Shown: positions 61,701-64,000 of the stretch, piece after piece
How the letters are laid out: every line of letters begins with the position of its first letter
How positions within the stretch are numbered: the stretch's first letter is position 1
Origin: a bacterium
Lineage (GTDB): Bacteria > Elusimicrobiota > Elusimicrobia > Elusimicrobiales > UBA9959
Reading direction: 5' to 3'
Length of the DNA: 64,000 nt
Assembly: GCA_021811185.1 (NCBI GenBank)
Contig: JAJZPL010000006.1
Location: forward strand, 51,395 to 115,394
Translations under genes and position numbers: made by a program
The notes under the pieces: model-generated
The model's database searches: none
The model's input: only the letters and a program-made list of their open reading frames with translations
Told to the model about the DNA's origin: nothing

Positions 61701-61854
61701 GCAGGTGCCGCCTAAGGCCATCAGCGGCTGGCGCAAGGCTTTCGGGGACCGCCTTTCTTTCCTGCCCTCCAGGTCCGGCGACGGGATAAAGCTCTCCGCG
61801 GTGGCGGATACGCTTGCGGACGTCTCTATCGTCGCGGCCATGCTGGACAATTAA
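58723..61854 (+). CDS. mfd: Transcription-repair coupling factor Mfd
   Basis: 1043 residues from the ATG at 58723; the frame is open upstream but that part is antisense to alr. Mfd removes RNA polymerase stalled at DNA damage and recruits UvrA. A reduced UvrB-like N-terminal module (~1-330) is followed by the RNA-polymerase interaction domain (FIVHEDYGVGRYLGIKK, ~355-420). The RecG-like translocase has Walker A GDVGFGKTE (~509-517), DEEHRFG (~609-615), SATPIPRTLY, a GQMRAD segment and QLRGRIGRE. A TRCF C-terminal domain (~900-1040) completes it. The length is about 100 residues below E. coli Mfd, mostly from the N-terminal module. Confidence 0.95.
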   Translation: MDVKAVRGVPNISARAWFALRAYAAAPSNMLVAASGEEALSAWLHAFNSLSGLIKGLPPFEVCLWGADSSERARAMRALYSPEEGKNYVHVASPEALAEPLMAGEAYSSLRFYFRQGHFYERGVSLDLFIKAGYERTSFVEEKGQFAARGSVVDFYAPGFDKPVRLFFTDKKLESIRYFEIDTQHTAGFLESVDVPPNIFGGTGRPLAACAGKDWKAFLDGEAAENAGVEAGETYLFGALNEGADFGAASNLNFNSDLKLLAGELQRLKKAGIETRIFCINRGEAERLAESLADAGAGGQVSISTGYIEEGFVHPPSKTAVITSSELFRRRYRFDPASIKPKNKFFKWTDLKTGDFIVHEDYGVGRYLGIKKAFFRDANGVQVEDSDCLYLEYARNDKLLVPLHDFSRVQKYISSEGKVPRLSHMDTKTWTEMKGRVKKEVEALALDILKLEAERAAVKTAALPHGGHLEDEFAASFPFDETPDQARAIAEVLSDMSGELPMNRLVAGDVGFGKTEVAMRAAMRAVANGRQAAVLVPTTILADQHYRNFTKRFAGFPVNIRVISRFVPAPERKQILKDLAGGKVDIIVGTHRLIQKDVKFAGLGLMAVDEEHRFGVKDKDRIKEASKGVHCLLMSATPIPRTLYQSLSSLKSMSVIESAPVGRQAISTFVRPFTEKSAAEAITYELARGGQVYYVHNRVQTIDSRKAYLKKLMPELRIAVIHGQMRADAVEKAMWEFLNRKYDVLMATTIIESGLDIPTVNTLLVENAHEMGLAQLYQLRGRIGREKQKAYCYLFYPGWMKTGAERLKQKAELLRARAEGNDEPAPISEDAVRRLSALEEFTELGSGFRLAMRDLEIRGAGELLGLRQHGFINSIGLEMYIKLLNGEIDRIKGRAGAAELPEPKMDVLVPAFIPEDYVGDDMERLNFYKKLLNAKELELPGLLKDFEDISGPAPEPLRNLVELIRLKKVLAKKLVRAVTQRGEDVEIFFLQGAQVPPKAISGWRKAFGDRLSFLPSRSGDGIKLSAVADTLADVSIVAAMLDN

Positions 61855-61864
61855 CAGCCGGAGT

Positions 61865-61905
61865 AAAAAGAAAAGCCGCCGGCTGCCCGGCGGCTTTTCT
61901 TTTTT
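61865..61905. terminator. Bidirectional terminator between mfd and the PLD-family gene
   Basis: An 18-bp perfect stem with an A-rich outer left arm, a GCCGCCGG core, a 4-base loop and a T-rich right arm. It serves the convergent genes on both sides. Confidence 0.9.
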
Positions 61906-61914
61906 AACGGACCC

Positions 61915-63531
61915 TTACAGCAGGCCCGAGAACTGGTGCACCAGGTGGTCCAGCGCGTCGGGGGAGTAGCTGTTCACCAGGTCGCAGTTCGGCAGGTCAG
62001 CGTCGAACAGGCGGAGCTCTATTTCCTGCGCCACGCGATAGTCGGTGATGATGAGGTTCAGCTCGTCGTTGTTCATGAGGCTGCGCTCGTCCAGGTTGGA
62101 GGAGCCGAAGGTGGCCCAGCGGCCGTCGAACACGGCCACTTTCTCGTGGGCCATGCGGCCTTTGTATTCGTAGATCCGGACGCCGGCCTTGATCAGCTTG
62201 GGGTAGCTGGCGCGGGAGGCGCGCTGGACCAGGGCCTGGTCGTTATCCTTGGGCAGGACCACCTGCACTTTAACGCCGCGGCGGGCCGCCGAGCGCAGGG
62301 CGTCTATAACGTCCTCGTCGGTGAAGTAGGGGTTGGCGATGCTTATGGATTTCTGCGCCGTGCCGATGGCGCGCAGGTACATGGCTTTAATGTTCTGGTC
62401 GCGTTTGCCGATGTGCTGGATCACCTGGGTCTCGGCGCCGTCCGGATACTGCTCTATGGCAGGGAACAGGTCCTCTTCCGCGCCGAAGCTGCCGCCCGCG
62501 GACTTCCAGCGTTCCACGAAAGCTTCCTGCAGTTTGCCTACGGCGGGGCCCTTGATCAGGGTCTGCTGGTCGTGCCAGTCCACCTGGTACCACCGGCCTA
62601 TGTTCATACCGCCGGTAAAGCCTACCTTGCCGTCTATCACCACCACCTTGCGGTGGTCGAGGTGGGATTTGAGGAAGGGGGGTTTCTTGACGATGATGGC
62701 GACGCCGCTGGCGCGCATCCCGTTGAGCATGTTTACCAGGGCGGGGTCGTCGTCCACCTTGGAGCCGTGTTCGTCTATCATCAGGCGCACTTTAAGACCG
62801 GCCTTGGCCTTGGCGGAAAGCAGGTCGGCCAGGCCCTGGCCGATATTGTCGGCCTGCAGCTGGAACACTTCTATGTGGATGGACTTCTGGGCGGCGCGCA
62901 GTTCTTTGCTGGCTACGGGAATAACGTCCTTGCCGTCTATGAGGAACTCGACGAGGTTGCGGCCGGTATAGGCGGAATTAGCCACGCTGTTGACGTACTT
63001 GCCGAGGCCTTCCCAGTCGCCGGGCACCACGGTGCCGCGGTACTTGTTGACCAGGTCCCTTACGTCCTTGTACCAGCCTACGGAACGTTCCAGCCTGCTG
63101 CGGTCTACGCGGTAATAGACATAGTCGAAAGAGGCGGCGTCCGGGGCCGAGGCCAGCACGCGGAGGATGGCTTTCTGCAGGTTCTCCTGGTCCCAGTCCT
63201 GGTTTTCCGAATTGCTGCTGTTGGGGTTTACGTCCCGCATCAGGGTATTCAGCATCTGCAGTTTCTGGTCTGGGGAGGCGGCGGCCAGGGCTTCCTGGTT
63301 CATGTTCATAATGCGCTGGGATTCCCTGCTGGCGAAGTTCTTTTCGCCGGACTGGGCGCTGACCTGGGCGGCCAGGGAAGCTTGCGGCACGGGAATGCTG
63401 ATGTCCCCGGTATTCGCGGAGAGCTGCCGGAAGGCTACGCCCTGGGCGAAAGCCCCGGTGGAAAGGATGGAAAGAAGAAGAGCGGTAAAAACTGCGGCGG
63501 ACTTGTGGTTTGCGCTGTTTATCATACTCAT
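61915..63531 (-). CDS. Secreted phospholipase D/cardiolipin synthase-like protein
   Basis: 538 residues. A signal peptide ends near GAFAQ (~29-30). A helical N-terminal extension (~31-190) of unknown role follows, then two PLD half-domains. HKD motif 1 is HRKVVVIDG with His293 and HKD motif 2 is HEKVAVFDG with His462, each followed by the usual GGMN or GSSN. The spacing and the HIEVFQLQ and SISIANPYF strands match the cardiolipin synthase branch, but a cleavable signal and no TM helices point to a periplasmic or exported enzyme, not a membrane cardiolipin synthase. The substrate (phospholipid or nucleic acid) is unknown. AAGG lies six bases before the ATG at 63531. Confidence 0.88.
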   Translation of the reverse strand: MSMINSANHKSAAVFTALLLSILSTGAFAQGVAFRQLSANTGDISIPVPQASLAAQVSAQSGEKNFASRESQRIMNMNQEALAAASPDQKLQMLNTLMRDVNPNSSNSENQDWDQENLQKAILRVLASAPDAASFDYVYYRVDRSRLERSVGWYKDVRDLVNKYRGTVVPGDWEGLGKYVNSVANSAYTGRNLVEFLIDGKDVIPVASKELRAAQKSIHIEVFQLQADNIGQGLADLLSAKAKAGLKVRLMIDEHGSKVDDDPALVNMLNGMRASGVAIIVKKPPFLKSHLDHRKVVVIDGKVGFTGGMNIGRWYQVDWHDQQTLIKGPAVGKLQEAFVERWKSAGGSFGAEEDLFPAIEQYPDGAETQVIQHIGKRDQNIKAMYLRAIGTAQKSISIANPYFTDEDVIDALRSAARRGVKVQVVLPKDNDQALVQRASRASYPKLIKAGVRIYEYKGRMAHEKVAVFDGRWATFGSSNLDERSLMNNDELNLIITDYRVAQEIELRLFDADLPNCDLVNSYSPDALDHLVHQFSGLL

Positions 63532-63864
63532 ATGATACCTTCCAGAGACGGTTTTCGTAAGGTCCTAACTGCCCATAGCCCCGTTGTCTTTAGGCCCCCT
63601 GTCCCGCCGAAAGGCCTAGGCCCTCCTGGGTACTATTAGGGCCGGCTTTCCCAATGAATACCTGCTATAATATAACTGTAGCCTTGTTCTTTGAGAACCC
63701 TTTGTATGAGCGCTGTCCTCCTCTTCGGGAGGTTCAGCGCAGCGCCCAAGCGAAGCGCAGGAAGCAAGCGATGACGGAATGGAGGGCAGAGCCCTCCTTA
63801 TAGAGCACCCGGCCGACAAAGGCCGGGCGGCCAATCCGCCTCGCGCTTCGCGAGGTGCGACAAT
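63532..63864. other. Hairpin-rich non-coding gap before tmRNA
   Basis: No convincing gene. On the PLD side, TAGGCC/GGCCTA arms (around 63592-63617) may fold in the PLD leader. On the tmRNA side are hairpins at 63710-63740 (GCGCTG/CAGCGC with an inner CCTCC/GGAGG), 63781-63797 (GGAGGGC/GCCCTCC), 63808-63827 (CCCGGCC/GGCCGGG) and 63839-63855 (CCTCGCG/CGCGAGG). This could be a structured tmRNA precursor leader or a separate small RNA. Confidence 0.5.
63663..63671 (+). promoter_or_regulatory. Extended -10 promoter upstream of tmRNA
   Basis: TGCTATAAT is an extended -10 element with a perfect TATAAT (63666-63671). Transcription would start near 63678, about 190 bases before the mature tmRNA 5' end. 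Confidence 0.6.
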
Positions 63865-64000
63865 GGGGGTGAATAGGTTCGACGTTAACTTGTTCTGTCA
63901 GATCAGCAGGTCATGGTTGACCAGGCCATGTAAAACAGGGTCAAAAAACATAAAAGCCAACTCCAACGAGATGGCCTGGGCGCACGCTTAAGTGTGCCTC
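63865..64000 (+). ncRNA. ssrA: tmRNA, 5' part (runs off the window)
   Basis: The 5' end GGGGGTGAATAGGTTCGAC is the conserved tmRNA tRNA-like start. About 90 bases later an open tag reading frame begins with a GCC resume codon at 63956 and encodes ANSNEMAWAHA before TAA (63989-63991). The end of the tag and the following bases (GGGCGCAC...GTGTGCCT) form a hairpin around the stop codon, as in other tmRNAs. tmRNA with SmpB rescues stalled ribosomes and tags the product for proteolysis. The 3' half lies outside the window. Confidence 0.93.

Noticed and set aside
63678..63864. SRP (4.5S) RNA before tmRNA, suggested by GGAAGCA and GATGACG words
   Set aside because: The conserved GGTCAGG/GGAA/AGCAGCC helix cannot be formed, so the words look coincidental.

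Overview
The window looks like chromosome from a high-GC, diderm (outer-membrane) bacterium of a poorly cultured lineage. It carries an outer-membrane PorV-type protein, SurA-like chaperones, lipoproteins, a complete D-Ala/peptidoglycan gene set and the 5' part of a tmRNA. The combination of a giant Ig-repeat protein, a PorV-type protein and frequent RAYT-type transposases is reminiscent of Elusimicrobiota or Omnitrophota. That placement is inference; no rRNA is present to settle it.

Region 1 (1-36536) is one open reading frame, cut by the left edge of the window, of at least 12,175 residues. I read about 58 tandem Ig-like modules of roughly 130 residues, then about nine invasin/filamin-like modules, then about eight longer modules with calcium-loop-like DxDxDG motifs, a fibronectin-III-like segment, and a C-terminal FlgD-like/type-9-sorting-like domain. 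It is presumably a giant exported surface adhesin.

Region 2 (36537-45600) appears to be a motor and surface locus. A sigma70-type promoter and a GEMM-I cyclic-dinucleotide riboswitch precede a PorV-like outer-membrane protein fused to TPRs. Next come a signal-peptide/FliF-RBM3/TM/FliG/TPR fusion protein, a long coiled-coil protein, and a tight cluster of flbD, motA, motB and a lipoprotein. No flagellar rod, hook, filament or export gene is seen. Torque-generating parts (MotA, MotB, FliG) beside a giant adhesin and a PorV-type protein suggest an unconventional surface motility or gliding machine, possibly controlled by c-di-GMP or cGAMP. This is the most interesting part of the window.

Region 3 (45600-61905) is mostly housekeeping: mnmA, ddl, a GYF-domain membrane protein, a RAYT transposase flanked by inverted repeats, a one-TM protein, a YgjV-like membrane protein overlapping pdxA, two coupled parvulin-type chaperones, a class A penicillin-binding protein, alr and mfd. 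Ddl, Alr and PBP1A act in one pathway: Alr makes D-Ala, Ddl joins the dipeptide, PBP1A polymerises and crosslinks. A 0.4-kb gap before alr holds two related palindromic elements in inverted orientation.

Region 4 (61905-64000) holds a secreted phospholipase-D-family protein on the minus strand, a hairpin-rich gap with an extended -10 promoter, and the 5' part of ssrA (tmRNA) running off the right edge. Several genes have a -10 box only 6-10 bases before the ATG and no Shine-Dalgarno sequence, which suggests frequent leaderless transcripts.
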